Source: Scedosporium boydii
Lineage: Eukaryota; Ascomycota; Sordariomycetes; Microascales; Microascaceae
DNA: 64,000 nt
Direction: 5' to 3'
NCBI GenBank assembly: GCA_002221725.1
Contig: NJFT01000146.1
Location: 1 to 64,000, forward strand
Shown: piece after piece, positions 33,552-45,456 of the stretch
How the letters are laid out: each line of letters starts with the position of its first letter
How positions within the stretch are numbered: position 1 is the first letter of the stretch
Program-made: the position numbers and the translations under genes
The notes under the pieces: model-generated
What the model saw: the letters and a program-made list of their open reading frames with translations, nothing else
Told to the model about the DNA's origin: nothing
Databases searched by the model: none

Positions 33552-34409
33552 GATGGACTGCATGGGGCCTTGATCCGGTCTTATCAGGCATTTCCTTTCT
33601 TTCTCTCGAAGCTGTGGCCATGCTGGGACCGGGGAGTATGTCTGCGAGGTGGATATGATGCCTGTCTTGCACATTAATGACCATCTCCTTTTTCCTTCTT
33701 TCTTTCTGCTTGTTTCCTGAGTCCATTTCCGTTTCATGGCATTTGGCGTTTTTCCTTTTTTCCTCTCTTCATATCTCTTTTATATACACCATACCCAATT
33801 TCCTTCCCGAGTACTTCCCAACCCCGAATTTCCTAAACCCGTTTCTCCCCCCTACCCACCTTGATACGACCTCCCACCACGATCACACATGCCGTTCCCA
33901 AACACCAAACCGAAAAGGATTTACTCTAAAAGTTATGCTGTCACCGATTATAGCAGTCCCTGACTGACATGTAGGGATCAAGGACGGGCGATTTCTGTTT
34001 CATCCGGTATATATATCTATGCATCATGGCGAGGCCGGATAGGAGTGAAGAGGTTGGGTTCTTCTTTTCTATGTTGTTGTATCTTGCACAAATGGCTCGT
34101 TCTGTTCTGTAATTTGCTTTAGGGATGAGAATATCTGTATGCATTTTCTTATTGGATTCAATAGATATCAATGATCATTTTCTACATAATTTTGATGGGA
34201 CTGATTGGGATATGAGGATATATGAATGTGTTTCTTTTGATCTATTCATTATTCTTTCTCGTCGTCATAGTTGTGCGTATATACTTGGCAGTCTAAACAT
34301 ACGGTGATCTGGAATCTCACATTACCCCGAACAACATCGCGCCTTTTCGTTTCCTAAGCTCAGTTTCATCAGATACCGCCCTTTATGCGTCGTCAAAGGG
34401 TCAACTCCC
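33552..34409. other. Convergent intergenic, SprT-like / CHK1
   Basis: It holds pyrimidine-rich 3' flank of the SprT-like gene (33560-33860) and A/T-rich DNA toward CHK1. No gene seen. Confidence 0.5.
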
Positions 34410-36284
34410 CTACTTCTCCGGCACATATACACCATCCTTACACAACAACACGACATTCTTGAAGAACCTCCTCCACTCCAACGGATCTCCCTTAACCTTG
34501 ATAAACCTCACATCCAACAGCTCCAAGTCCTCCGAGAACCTCTGCCTATCGATCTGAATCTCCCCATGCAAGTTCTGCCGCCGACTGTCTAGCGCCTTGA
34601 CGCGGATGGTGGCGACATTAACGTCCATCGCGCCAGACGACGAAGAAGAAGACGCCTCGGGGTTCATGCGCACGGGAGGCAAGGGTATGTTGAGCTGGTG
34701 GAGGGCGTCGGAGAGCATCTGGACGAGGAGGGCGGGGGGGATGTGGGAGAAGAAGCGGGTCAGGGCTTCGGCGGGGACGATGTCGCGGAAGCGGCGGGCT
34801 TGCTGGGTGAGGGTCATGGGGATGCCGGGTTGCTGAGAGAATTGGCTCATAGAGGGTTCCATGGCCAGGGTATCGAGGAGGAGGGCGCGGGAGGCGTTGT
34901 TGTGGGCGGTAGTGGTGGTGGACTGGAAGTCGTTGCGGGAGATGGGTTGGGTGGAGGATATGGCCACGGCTCCCATGGAGCGGAGGGTTGGCCTCTCCCA
35001 GTCCCAGGCCGTGTCGCTGATGGGTGCTTCGGGCTGCGTTGACGACACTTGGGCGGGAGTGTCGATGTCCATGCTGTCCTGCTGCTGGGACCTGGACTGA
35101 GTGGCAGGGGGCTGTTGGCTGAAGTTGATGCGGAGATTCTCCAGCATCTGAGTGGCGAGTTGAAGCGGGTCGAGGATATGGCCGTCGGAGGTGAGGTGGG
35201 GATTAGGACGGGTATACCAGGGATGCTGGCGAATGCGCTGGAAGGTGAATCGGCTTCGAGTGTCGACGTTCATCATGCCACGCAGGAGAGACATGGCATT
35301 GGCAGGAACTCGTTCCCACAGGGGATCGGAGCTGTGGCCCGCAGTCCGCTTGTACTCCTGAAATTCCCAGCTGTTGGCCGAGGGTTCGTCCCAAGGCGTA
35401 TTGCCCACAAGCAAGACGAACAGAATCACACCGCACGACCAGATATCGGCCAATTCAGGATCGTACTTGGGCACGGTCGTGGAGCGCGCGTCACGCCTAC
35501 ATAGGAGGATCTCGGGGGCAATGTAAGGCGGGCTTCCGCAGAGAGTAGAGCTCATCTTCCTCTGGCCCTTGTGGGCAAACATGCAGGCGAGACCGAAATC
35601 TGCAATCTTCAAGCTTCCGCTCTCGGACATGAGGATGTTCTCCGGTTTAAGGTCCCTGTGGGCCACGCCTTTGGAGTGGATGAAGCTGACGCCGCTCACG
35701 AGCTGGAGGAAATAGACCTGAGCGATGTCCTCGGGCACGCCCACGTCGGCCTCGATCTTGTCGAAGAGATCACCGCCCTCGGCAAATTCCATAGCTATCC
35801 ATTGCCAAATGGCATCGTCGCCCGAGGCGAACCATTCTATCACGTTTGGGTGCTGACCGACGTAGGAGTGTAGCGATATCTCCATCTTGAGTTGTTTCTC
35901 GGAGATTCGGCCTCTCTTGATGGCATATTCCTTGTGTATTAACTTGACAGCAAATACTGGGGTTGGTTGATCAAGGGGGACGGCCTTTTTTATCCTGGTA
36001 GATGTTAGTGTAAGCATGACGCATGCTCTCTCTTGATCCGGCTTGGATGGCCTGGTTTTATATCCAGGACGGGAATCTGGACTCAAGGATTCAAGTACTC
36101 ACGACGCATATGCACCCCTTCCGATCGTCTTGGATACGATCCGGAAGGGGAGATCTGATGGTAGAGGTGCAAGTTGTGACTGTTGATTTATGACAGACTC
36201 GGTTAGCCAGAACCTGAAGGCAAGATGGCTGAACCAAGGTTGAAATAGACATAAGGAATGGATGAGTTGAGGTATGACAAGCAT
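34410..36284 (-). CDS. CHK1: DNA-damage checkpoint kinase Chk1
   Basis: The main exon is 35994-34410, preceded by a 108-bp intron (35995-36102) and an exon ending at 36103. With the first in-frame ATG (36284) the protein has 588 aa. The kinase domain has IGRGAYAS, the lysine in VFAVKLIHKEY, the AHRDLKPENIL and IADFGLACMF motifs, CGSPPYIAPEI and DIWSCGVILFVLLVGNTPWDEP, the last being characteristic of Chk1. The C-terminal regulatory region ends in a KA1-like segment (FSEDLELLDVRFIKVKGDPLEWRRF). Chk1 is activated by Mec1/ATR and delays mitosis after DNA damage. The 5' end is uncertain: conserved sequence begins only at QSQLAPLPSDLPFR, so a short upstream exon joined at the CAACAG acceptor near 36181 may supply the true start instead of the 37 extra residues given here. 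Confidence 0.9.
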
Positions 36285-38019
36285 TCATATCCAATGTGAA
36301 AATGTGAAAGGCTCTTCTCCATGAAGGGTGTGGTGAGTGGGAGACCGGAGCTCTCTGGCGGTGTATATCCGCTCAGGTCCAAGGCGTGAATAAGATTATA
36401 TGCAGATATGAAAGCCGAACATGTTGTTGGATCGATGATCGAGTATCAACATGCACCTACTTACCATTTTTTCTCCCTCCTGCCCAATTACACAATATTG
36501 GGTAATACCGAGTCTTTCTAGACTTAAGCGGCGACAGTTGTGTGTAATACCGCCGGAAGTTGGTATCCGTCGAGAGTCAATGGCGGCGCCTGGATAGATT
36601 TGATGTATGTAGTGTGCGTGCGAAGCCCACGCGGGATAACAAGGCGGGACGGAAATCGATTCCCTAGACTTCGCGAAGAGGGACGCGCTGGGCTCTTCTG
36701 TTTATGAGTATGAGCTAAAGGTGGAGAATGAAGTGAAATCTACACAATCATGGACCCTTGGCAAAAAAAAAAAAGGTCGAGATGATGATCCTGAATGTGT
36801 TGACAGGAATTCACGTTGAGACGTTGATACTGATGAGGGGTCAATGTTGATGTGGGCTTTTCCAGTTCACAAACCACTGTAGCTTAGGCTCATGAAGCGC
36901 GTGTGCTCGTGCGATTTAGGGGGTCTCGCGCTGTATCAGCAACAAATTACAACGCGCCCTCCGAAGTAAACACCAAAACCCCACCAAAAGACAACAGCTT
37001 GAGCACAGACCAAGCGGGCAGCTTTCATCAGCTGGAGATATTTCTGTCGCGTGCAACCAAGCTGGTCAGGGACGAAGTAAGATATCCGCATCTTATTGGA
37101 GAACTGGAAGAGATATCATGCTCTTGCTGTAGCGTAGCTACCCGATGGGGCCGGGCTTACTAGTCTCGCCCCGTAGGCAAGCACGTCAGCAAGTATATAG
37201 TTCAAAAGACCTAGGATTAAGTCTGTGCCAAACAAATGGTTTAGGTCTGGCTTTCGGTCGAGGCGCCTGAAGAACTACTTCTACAATGGCCCTTGTGTCC
37301 ATGGAGTGCCGATCTAGTAAATCCCAGGCTTGGCCGGTGAGCTGAAGGCATTGCTAGCTTGAAGAGCCGTAGGGCCTATTACTGGCCGTCGCAATCTTCA
37401 GGGGACCAGACTCTTGATGTCCAGTCCCCATTGTCAAAGTTGGTTTCCTCGGCATGCACTTAGAACCAATCGACGGCATTACTGGGATGAGCAAGGTATT
37501 GAATTTCTCGGGCTGTTACTGTCATTTTTATCGCTTCATAACAGTGGATAGTATGGTTGTTGACATTTATTGCACTCTCGTCGCCACTAACATCGATTCG
37601 ATGAAGCTCAAGCTCTTGGGGCAGAAGGAGGGGCAATCTGTCAGAGCGCTGGAGAGCTGTGACCCAGTGAAATTTGGTGTGTCAAGTTTCCACGAGGCGC
37701 GCTGTTACTGGCAGGATCACGTGGAAGTCGTGCTGTTGGACGCTCTGAATGCACTAGCGCCAGGCCCTTGAGAGTCCAGACCGTTTCCCGCGTCACCCCT
37801 CCAACGGCGACAATGGGATTGTTGCAAACCGAAAAGTGACGACGCCATCAACTCCTAATAATTCTTCGAATACTTTAATTCTTTACCTCCCCAACTTTAC
37901 TTTCCCTGGCCCTCGATTGTTCCATCTTCCACAACCTAAACGGTTTGTTCTTAATACGTCCTGGACAGCAATACCAATTGTCTTTTAATCAAGTATCAAA
38001 TCACCAATTCCTCGTCACC
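36285..38019. other. Divergent intergenic, CHK1 / UBE2C-type E2
   Basis: 1.7 kb without a recognised gene. It contains an A12 run near 36763-36774. Plus-strand frames at 36903-37163 and 37454-37771 have no domain and are treated as chance. The right end is pyrimidine-rich 5' leader of the E2 gene. Confidence 0.45.
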
Positions 38020-38744
38020 ATGGATTTCTCAAGCCAGGACACAAACACTCTTTCCTCCGCTACTCGCAAGCCTGATTCTGGTAGTGTCACAAAGAGGTAT
38101 GCTTGTTCCCATTCGCCTGGGTCTTGCACAACAGAGAGAGATTGCATTTGTCTTAGTCTTGTACTCCTTCTAGCCTAATCCAAGTTGGCTGACCATTGAC
38201 CCTTCGCCAGGCTGCAAACCGAATTGATGACCCTTATGACCTCTCCCGCACCAGGCATCTCCGCCTTCCCCTCTGCCGACGGAAACCTCCTCTCCTGGAC
38301 CGCGACGATCGAGGGGCCCGACGGCACTCCCTACGCCGGCCTCACTCTTAAACTCACCATGGCATTCCCCTCCAACTACCCCTATGCTCCCCCCACTGTC
38401 CTGTTCAAGACCCCGATCTACCACCCCAACTTCGACTTCTCCGGCCGTATCTGCTTGGATATTCTCAAGGACAAGTGGACCGCCGCCTACAACATCCAGA
38501 CCGTTCTCCTCAGTCTCCAAAGTCTCCTCGGAGAGCCCAACAAGTAAGTTGGGGGCTTCTAAGGCTGGAGCGCAGCTCTCGCCAGACCCACTTACACGAA
38601 CTTCGAGGATTTATCTCGCTGACTTTTTTCTCTACAAATAGTGCGTCCCCACTCAATGGAGAAGCTGCTGAACTTTGGGACAAGGATCCCGCCGAGTTCA
38701 AGCGAAAGGTCCTCGCTCGACACCGCGATATTGAGGACGAGTAA
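38020..38744 (+). CDS. UBC11: Ubiquitin-conjugating enzyme E2 C (Ubc11/UBE2C type)
   Basis: Exons are 38020-38096, 38211-38543 and 38642-38744, with introns of 114 and 98 bp; 170 aa. A Ser/Thr-rich N-terminal extension (~25 aa) precedes the UBC fold: RLQTELMTLM, GISAFPSADGNLLSWTATI, the FPSNYPYAPPTVLF motif, HPNF, and the catalytic Cys107 in SGRICLDILKDKW. The tail AAELWDKDPAEFKRKV is the usual C-terminal helix. The combination of the N-terminal extension and the FPSADGNLLSW segment points to the UBE2C/UbcH10 group, which works with the anaphase-promoting complex to drive degradation of mitotic substrates. Both introns restore frame exactly. Confidence 0.92.
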
Positions 38745-39496
38745 GCAAGTAGAGCGGCGACCACTGGCGTTACCGGCAACAATGGGTTGTGGAACTGCCT
38801 TTACAGTTTCTAAAAAGCATATAGCGTTCAAGCGAAGGGGAACCGGAGTCTGGCCATTGGAACATCATTACTAGTACTTGGGTTTCTTCATTGGTTTGGC
38901 GACTCTGGTCATTCTTGTTTTTTTACAGTCATTATGGGTTTGCGGTCTGTTACAGTTCGGTATTCTGGGTTGCGTCTTTATCCAGGGCATTGAGAGGCTC
39001 GCAGAATGTGGGAAGAGGATAATAGGGTTAGCACTCGCCGCCCACATGTTGATATGACAACGAGCAGGCTTTGCCTTGGGTATTAGCTGCCACCTTTCCA
39101 TGAATAATGATACCAAATTCTACACCAGTCCTTAGAACCGCTTTTATAAACCGTACCAAGCTGCGGAATCGACACCCTCCTCGGGCATTCCGAGTATCAT
39201 GAATCGGTGGGTTTGCGATCTTGTATCCGTAACCAGGCAATATCCTGTTGCTGTTGAGTCCATCGAACATGCGGGTAAAGACGACACCAAGATTGGGACG
39301 CGGAACAAGAAACGCATGACTTGAACTTCCGTGGTCATATTTTAGTGCCGTTGGACGTAACATGCAACTCCATTTGTGTACCATGCCGCCTGTAAAACAT
39401 CCCGAAGAGAGAAAAGACCACAACACAAAAATGACAAACCCCGGCTCCTTCTTTTCCACGCCCTTGTACCCTCCCCTTCCTTTATTTTATCTTCCT
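38745..39496. other. Convergent intergenic, E2 / RPL31
   Basis: A 143-codon minus frame (39028-39459) reads through but has no domain I recognise. Otherwise it holds 3' flanks of both genes. Confidence 0.45.
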
Positions 39497-40085
39497 TTAC
39501 TCGTCGACGGTGGTGGTGAGAAGGCCCTTAGGGTTCTGGACGTTCACGGCCTGTACGTAGCTGTAGAGCTTCTCCTTCGCGCCCTCCTCGTCGTTTCGTT
39601 TCCGGGAAATCCTTACGCGGAGCCTGTAGGGGGTACCCTTGACACCGCACTCCCACACCTTCTTGTTGAGCTGAGGATCGAGACGGACATCGACGGTACC
39701 CTATAGAATGGAACGCCCTATGTTAGAGATGACTTTTCCTCCCCCGATGTGTTGGAGCTCGACGCAAGTAAAAAAAACAAGTGTATCAAATCGTTCGTAC
39801 CATCTGAAGCTGCGCAAACTTTCGGATCTCCTTGATGGCTCGGGGAGCTCGCTTCTTGAAGGTGACGCCGTGGAGCTAAAGAGTAAGAAGGCCTCGAGTT
39901 AGCACATTTTTTATTTCTGGATAGATTCCTTCGAAGTTCGGCGACCAGTTGACTTTGAGCCAACGACGCAAAGGGACCGGGATATTCGAACGAACCCTCT
40001 TGTGTAGGTGGATGGTGTATTCACGGGCGACAACGTCCGCGATAGCGGAACGCTGCTGAGTCTTCTTTCCCTTCGAGGACGACAT
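39497..40085 (-). CDS. RPL31: 60S ribosomal protein eL31
   Basis: Exons are 40085-39996, 39875-39801 and 39700-39497, with introns of 120 and 100 bp; 122 aa. The product starts [19 protein letters not shown], continues [10 protein letters not shown], then [54 protein letters not shown] and [15 protein letters not shown], a full-length eL31. The protein sits near the polypeptide exit tunnel of the large subunit and contributes to docking of the ribosome-associated complex. The middle exon (25 codons) begins at a CTTTAG acceptor so that the join reads HLHKR-LHGV. An ATTGG (CCAAT on the coding strand) lies about 65 bp upstream of the ATG. Confidence 0.96.
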
Positions 40086-40928
40086 GACTTCGGTGGTTGT
40101 GGTTGTTGTTGGATTATCGTCAACGTCTCGGCTTGGGAGGAACTTTTAGATTGGCGAACGTGGGTGGGATGGAGTCGGGATTGGAAAATGTGTGGGCGAG
40201 AATTTTACGTCACGTGTGTTGAGGGTTGTGGAAGGGAGGATTTGGAGAAGGGAGGTCAACTTGGTGTTTGGCTTGGTGGTGGGAAAGTGGGTGGTCCGTG
40301 CCCGGTACTTAATTCTTTCGTCGCCTGGCATCAAAATCCGACCAGGTAATGACTAATCTTAGACATCACGTGGAAGGCGCTCTCAAACGGGCAGCAATGG
40401 GCAGACAAAGGACCGAGTTACAAGGTACCTCGTACCGCCGTAGGGATAGACCAGAATGGGACGAGATATGGAACTGTAAGACCTCCACTGCAACCCCTGA
40501 CTTAGATTTCAGACTGGCGTGTCCGTTCCTGGCTCGATGCTCGGTTTGCAACGCCAATCTCTTTTTGGCCCGCCTCGACGAGGACCAAACCAGGATCACC
40601 TTTGACCTCTGCCTGCGTGATCGACCACAACGACCAAGGTGACCCTCGTGTCCCTGCCATTTCCCTCCTTCATTTTATTCCCTTCTCTCTCTTTGTTTCG
40701 ACGCGGAAAAATTAGGCCTCGCCTTTTCACCCGGCAATTCATCGCCAGCCGATCGCTCCACCGTTAATTGTCGCCCCATCCAACCGGAACTAGTCGAAAT
40801 CAGCCCAAGGAAAAAGCATCGACTTCAGGAACAGCAATTGAAAAAGCGAGCGATTTCCTGCCTCTCCTCCCCTCTCCTCTCGAATCGATCCTAGCAAGTA
40901 ATCCGGGCAATCGAGAAAACTCCCAGAA
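40086..40928. other. Divergent intergenic, RPL31 / RAX1
   Basis: It contains CCAAT elements (as ATTGG) near 40149 and 40179 on the RPL31 side and a GGTACCTCGTACC motif at 40424-40436. The RAX1 side is a pyrimidine-rich leader. No gene seen. Confidence 0.5.
40424..40436. repeat. Variant copy of dispersed palindromic motif
   Basis: GGTACCTCGTACC, one base from the GGTACTTCGTACC form seen at 2174-2186. Confidence 0.5.
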
Positions 40929-42139
40929 ATGGCGTCGCCGTCTCCCCAGCCCGATCTCGACCGCAATAGGCTTCCGACTTTGTTCGAAGTCCTAAGCGGT
41001 CGAACGCTCCCGCCCGTTGACTTGTTTTCCTTCTACATTTATATGCGAGACCAGCAGCGATCGGTGGATTACCTGGACTTCTGGTATGTGGCCTTTCGGT
41101 GCAGGGTCGTAGGATGGGGTGAGGAATTTTCGTGTTGCTAACGGTACAATGAACCAGGCTTGATGTCGCCCAACACATGTCTCTGTGCCGTCACTATGTT
41201 CGTGAGCTTCGAAGATCGGTTCTCGTCGGAACTCCTGAGCCTGGTTCCAAGCGTTCGTCGGCGATTCTCGAATCTCTCGGTGAATTAAACCACCCTGTCG
41301 CCGGCCCGTCCATGTACGCGACAGAAAAGGAACGGTCTCAGGATGCCCAGATGTCAGCTTTCCTCAGGGAAGACCAGCTAGGTGCTCAGGATTCCCCGCA
41401 CGGCAGCAACAACCGAAACAGCCCTCGAACCGCCGACACTCCTCTGGACCCCACCTCCGATTCAAACTCCCCCGCCAACGCCGTCGTCCGTCAGGATATT
41501 CGGGCCTCGGCCGAGAAGATCCTTTACACATTCCTCCTCCCCGGCGCCGAGCGAGAGATTACGCTCCCCGACTCTATTACCCGCGACATCACCATTGCGA
41601 TCGAAGAACAAGGCCGTGATGACCCCGAAGTGTTCGATGTGGCTAAGGACTACGTCTTCCAAGCGATGGAGCGAGATGCATTCCCCGGATTCCTCAGGAT
41701 GAAGGCTCTTGGCAACCTCATCCCCCCGACTTTGATTTTGAGACTGATTCTCGGTCTTGTTGCCATGTTCGGTGCCTTCTGGACCAGCTTCATTCTCATA
41801 TTCCTTGACCGGTCTCGGGAGACTAGGCTCTGGGTAGGACGAACCCCTCTCCTGTATCAAAGCGGTTTACGTGTAACGCGAAGACTAACCCTGACTGTAT
41901 AGCTTATTCTTCCATTCACGGTTGGAGTTTACTGTCTTGCCTCCTACCAGTACTCGGTGGATCCCATCCTAGCACTTATTGGTTTCAGCGAGTACACCCC
42001 CTTCAATTTCTCGAGAGTCCGCGAGCCTTACGTCCGCAAGCTACTTGCTAAGCGTGCCATTATGGTTTTGGCCGTGACTATCCTCATTGATGCGGCCCTT
42101 TGCGTCTTGTTCATCCTTGTCCCCGGCAAACGACTCTAA
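40929..42139 (+). CDS. RAX1: Rax1-like RGS-domain membrane protein
   Basis: Exons are 40929-41083, 41158-41833 and 41903-42139, with introns of 74 and 69 bp; 355 aa. The N-terminal two-thirds is an RGS-like domain (LPTLFEVLSGRTLPPVDLFSF, YLDFWLDVAQHM, ILYTFLLPGAEREITLP, VFDVAKDYVFQAMERDAFPGFL) interrupted by a Ser/Asn/Pro-rich insertion around residues 90-160. Three hydrophobic segments follow: LILRLILGLVAMFGAFWTSF, LILPFTVGVYCLASYQYS and AIMVLAVTILIDAALCVLF. Rax1 in yeast is a membrane protein that, with Rax2, marks bipolar bud sites; in filamentous fungi Rax1-type RGS proteins modulate G-protein signalling and growth. Both splice joins (W-LDVAQ and W-LILPF) restore frame. Confidence 0.88.
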
Positions 42140-42878
42140 CGGGAGAACCCGCCTCTATTGATGCGCCATTGCTTTGTTTTCAACCTGGCATCGCGCGTCT
42201 GCGCTTCTCCATGTTCGGCATCGCTGGACTTTATTAACGACGACGGGATTTCACGAGCTAATGACCACACATTTTTTTGCGCGTTTCTTTTCATTTCTGA
42301 AGTTTTTTGCCATCTTCCGAGATGGAATTATACCAAGGGGAGGAAAAGGAGGCCGGTAATGGATTTCAAGACATCAAGTTTAGGAAAGGAAGGCTGGGTA
42401 TTTCGTTGCAGGCGAGAAAGGGAGTAATAGGCGTAAGACGATTTCGCTTTTGAACAAAACAATTTACGCAATGTACGACTATGGTGTTATGGCATATTGT
42501 TTTTTCTTTGCCTTTTTTCTTTTCTTTCATTCATCATATCTGGCTCTCTATCTCATGTTTCGTAAGCCTGGTGGCGGGAGGAGGGATGTGAAGGTTTTCT
42601 TTCTCAAGATAGATGGTAGCTCTGCATAAAATTGTATCTCTGCATTTGGGAACCTCCGTGATGCTTCGAGTCTATGCTGGGCTTTGTGGCCATCACGCAT
42701 GACGTTTATCTCATACTTCTAGGCCCCGGAAACTCCATACTCCCTTGATGTGAGATTAAATAGGGTCGTGGTGTGCTAGGGATATTGAAGAACACCTTGA
42801 GAGGGGGGCAGGAACATCATAAAAGGTCAGACCAGGCGGATTTCACCTCCGTGAATGAGCTCCGGGCCAAACCTAGGC
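42140..42878. other. Convergent intergenic, RAX1 / CSN7
   Basis: It holds the RAX1 3' UTR (T-rich near 42490-42530) and CSN7 downstream flank. No gene recognised. Confidence 0.5.
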
Positions 42879-43791
42879 TCAGAGCTTCCTCCTGCTAACT
42901 CGAACCTTACTACCCGCATCGTCATCAACATCGACATCCATAGCCTCCTCGGAATGATCATCCACAGCGCCCCTCTTCCCAAAACGCATCCCCTTCCCAA
43001 CCACAGCAGCAGCAGATTTCTTCCCGGCGCTCTCCGACGTAGGCTCCTTCAACAGAGCCGTGAGCCTCTGCGTCTCCTTATCTTTAAGCTCCTGGTCCCA
43101 CTGGCGCCTCGCGGCCTGATCCTTGATAGCCTGGATCTCGGCCTCCAGGTCCGCGAGGGTCGACGTGCACCTATCGGACCAGGCGGACAGCTTCTCCATC
43201 ATGGGAGGGACGGCTCCGGGCGCGAGGTCCCTGAGGGGAGCGACGCTATGCACCTGCACGACCTGACGATTCGGATCGAGCGTAGCGTCAAGAAGCCCCG
43301 CATACACGGCCGTCACGACAAGGTTCTCCAAATCGCGGGCCTCATCGAGGCCCAGAGCCTCCGACAGCTTCTCATACGTGAGGTTCCGCCTGTCGCGGGC
43401 GAGGCTGAGCAGGGAGAGTTGGCGGAGCTTGAGGGTTTGGGCGTCGTTCAGCTTGGGGAGGGCCGGGGAGGCGGCGCGGTAGTCGGCGTAGGTGCCGTAG
43501 CTGAATATCTGGAGGAGGGCGAGGGAGGAGGCGTGGGTCGGGGAGGATGCGAGGGATTGGATGGAGGGGGTTTGGAGGAGTTCGGAGAAGAGGTAGGTGT
43601 TTGCGGCGGAGGTTGCGCGGGTGACGAGGTCGGCGGCTGCGATGGGGGAAGTGGCGGTCTTGTGGAGAGCCAGGAACGGCTTGTCTTCATTGTTAGCATT
43701 ATTCCTTGAGCTAGGGCGTTTGTCCTATTGAGGTTACGATATGGGGAAGATGAGATACCTCGAGCGCGTTAAGAGCTTTGGTTTGCTCCAT
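42879..43791 (-). CDS. CSN7: COP9 signalosome subunit 7 (PCI domain)
   Basis: Exons are 43791-43759 (11 codons) and 43679-42879 with a 79-bp intron; 277 aa. The PCI domain runs from LFSELLQTPSIQSL through LLQIFSYGTYADYR, LNDAQTLKLRQLSLLSLA and LTYEKLSEALGLDEARDLENLV to VQVHSVAPLRDL. A helical tail (LADLEAEIQAIKDQAARRQWDQ) and an acidic/basic C-terminus follow. CSN7 is a structural subunit of the COP9 signalosome, which removes Nedd8 from cullin-RING ligases; in filamentous fungi the complex controls development and secondary metabolism. The acceptor GACAAG was chosen because it yields LEPFLALHK in frame. Confidence 0.9.
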
Positions 43792-45442
43792 CGTGAAGGG
43801 ATGGGATGCCTGGCTGATCTGCGGAGGTGAGAAGCGTTGGGATTTCAGTTGCAACTGGTTGGAAGAAAGTGGCGTTGTGCAAGGCTGAGGCCAGGCAGAC
43901 GGAAAGCCGGTGAGGCTACGCTACATGCGAGTTGTGTGTGTGGGTGGTGTGGATGTGTGATGAGTGATGATGCTTGCTTGGTGAGTTCGTGAGCTATCCG
44001 TGGTGCTCCTTGCTGTTGGTTGGTCCTGGCTTTGGGTTCGCTGCCTGTCGTCTTGATGCGGGGCTTGTTTGCTGGACGGTTAGTGGAGGGGCGTCTTGGA
44101 GGGTAGCTTAGCGTAAGTCGAGAGCGCTAGGCGCTAGTGGTGGGGGTTGGTCAGTCAATTGGTGACAGGGGATTTCAGGTGGTTCGGCTAGGTCCCAGGC
44201 TAGCGCGATTGCATCACCAGAATTGGCCGAGCTGGACCTTAACACGACGCTGGACGTTCACTTAAGGCTGAGGAGGGAAATCTAGATCGGCGGGAATGCA
44301 GAAAACGCATGGAATGTCCGACGGAATAACCCCTGTACGGGCCAGCAAAGGCAAAAGATGGACGCTTTCCCCCGGATCGTGGGTTTTGCGAATGATATTA
44401 CACTATCACGTCATGGAGGATCCTCATCGCTGGTTCTTACTCAGATTACACTTCACGATTACAGGTTGCTGGATATGATCAATGTAAGCGTCAAGCTATC
44501 GCGGCCTGGCCACGGTGTTCTTTAGATTACGGTGCATGGACGCGATGCCTGAGGGGAGGAATTCGGTGGTATTGAAGCTGACTGGACGCATCCCACGCTG
44601 TCGCCATTGTCACTAACCTTCCCGAGAGTTGGTTCTTCTTGCGACTATTACTTCCACTTGTTCGTCAAGGTCGATCATCGTCGAGCGCTCGGCTGTTTTC
44701 AAATCCGCACCGCCCTGACTAGAATAGACTGAGGTATGTAGGAACAAGAGGCAAGACGTCCACGGAAGACGCTCGAGCGAACAGGAAGCTAGCAACGCGT
44801 GTTCAAAGAGTTGATGAACTTGGTACAGCACCAGAATGTCCGATAGGGGGTGTAAGTACAACGACGGGATTGGTGCTGGACAGGGAGCACGGCCACCAGC
44901 CAAAGGTTATTTTTAACGGGCCATTACTCATGCGCCTTCACGCCGTGAATGGAAGGAAGTCGAGGTAATGAAGTACTACGCGCCAGTGGGGTTACTTTCC
45001 TCATCCTCTTGAACGTTACCTTGTACTTTGTGTCTAGTGTTTCTAACGGGTTCGTGTTTCTTGCTCGCACGCACTGTTGCTGGCCCTGAGTCTGAAGCGC
45101 AAGTGCGACTTGTTCTCAAGCAGTGTTTCGCGAGGTTTCCTCGAAAGAGGAGTCCGTGGGGCGCCAAGCTTCAAACAAAAATTCTGGAAACCAAGCCAAG
45201 ATGGGCACGGTGGTCGGACATTGGGAGCTTGAAAGTGTTAGCTTAGCACTGGGGTGCGATGATTTCTCTCGATCCCTAAGAGTCCTGAGGCCACATATTG
45301 AGGGTACTTTGATGGCGGAGAAAGAGAAAAAGAAACAAATTTGATAACAAGGGGTCACGCGCAGCTGCAATTACAAGCATTGATAATCTGAGTGTACATG
45401 CTGATGCATACACTACAAAAAGGTGGAGGGATGAAGACAAAC

Positions 45443-45456
45443 TACTTCGTACTTCG
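45443..45456. repeat. Copy of dispersed TACTTCGTACTTCG motif
   Basis: TACTTCGTACTTCG in the CSN7/CCC2 intergenic region. Confidence 0.55.

Noticed and set aside
39028..39459. 143-codon minus-strand open frame between the E2 and RPL31 genes
   Set aside because: No domain recognised and it occupies the convergent 3' flanks; a fast-evolving gene is possible but unsupported.
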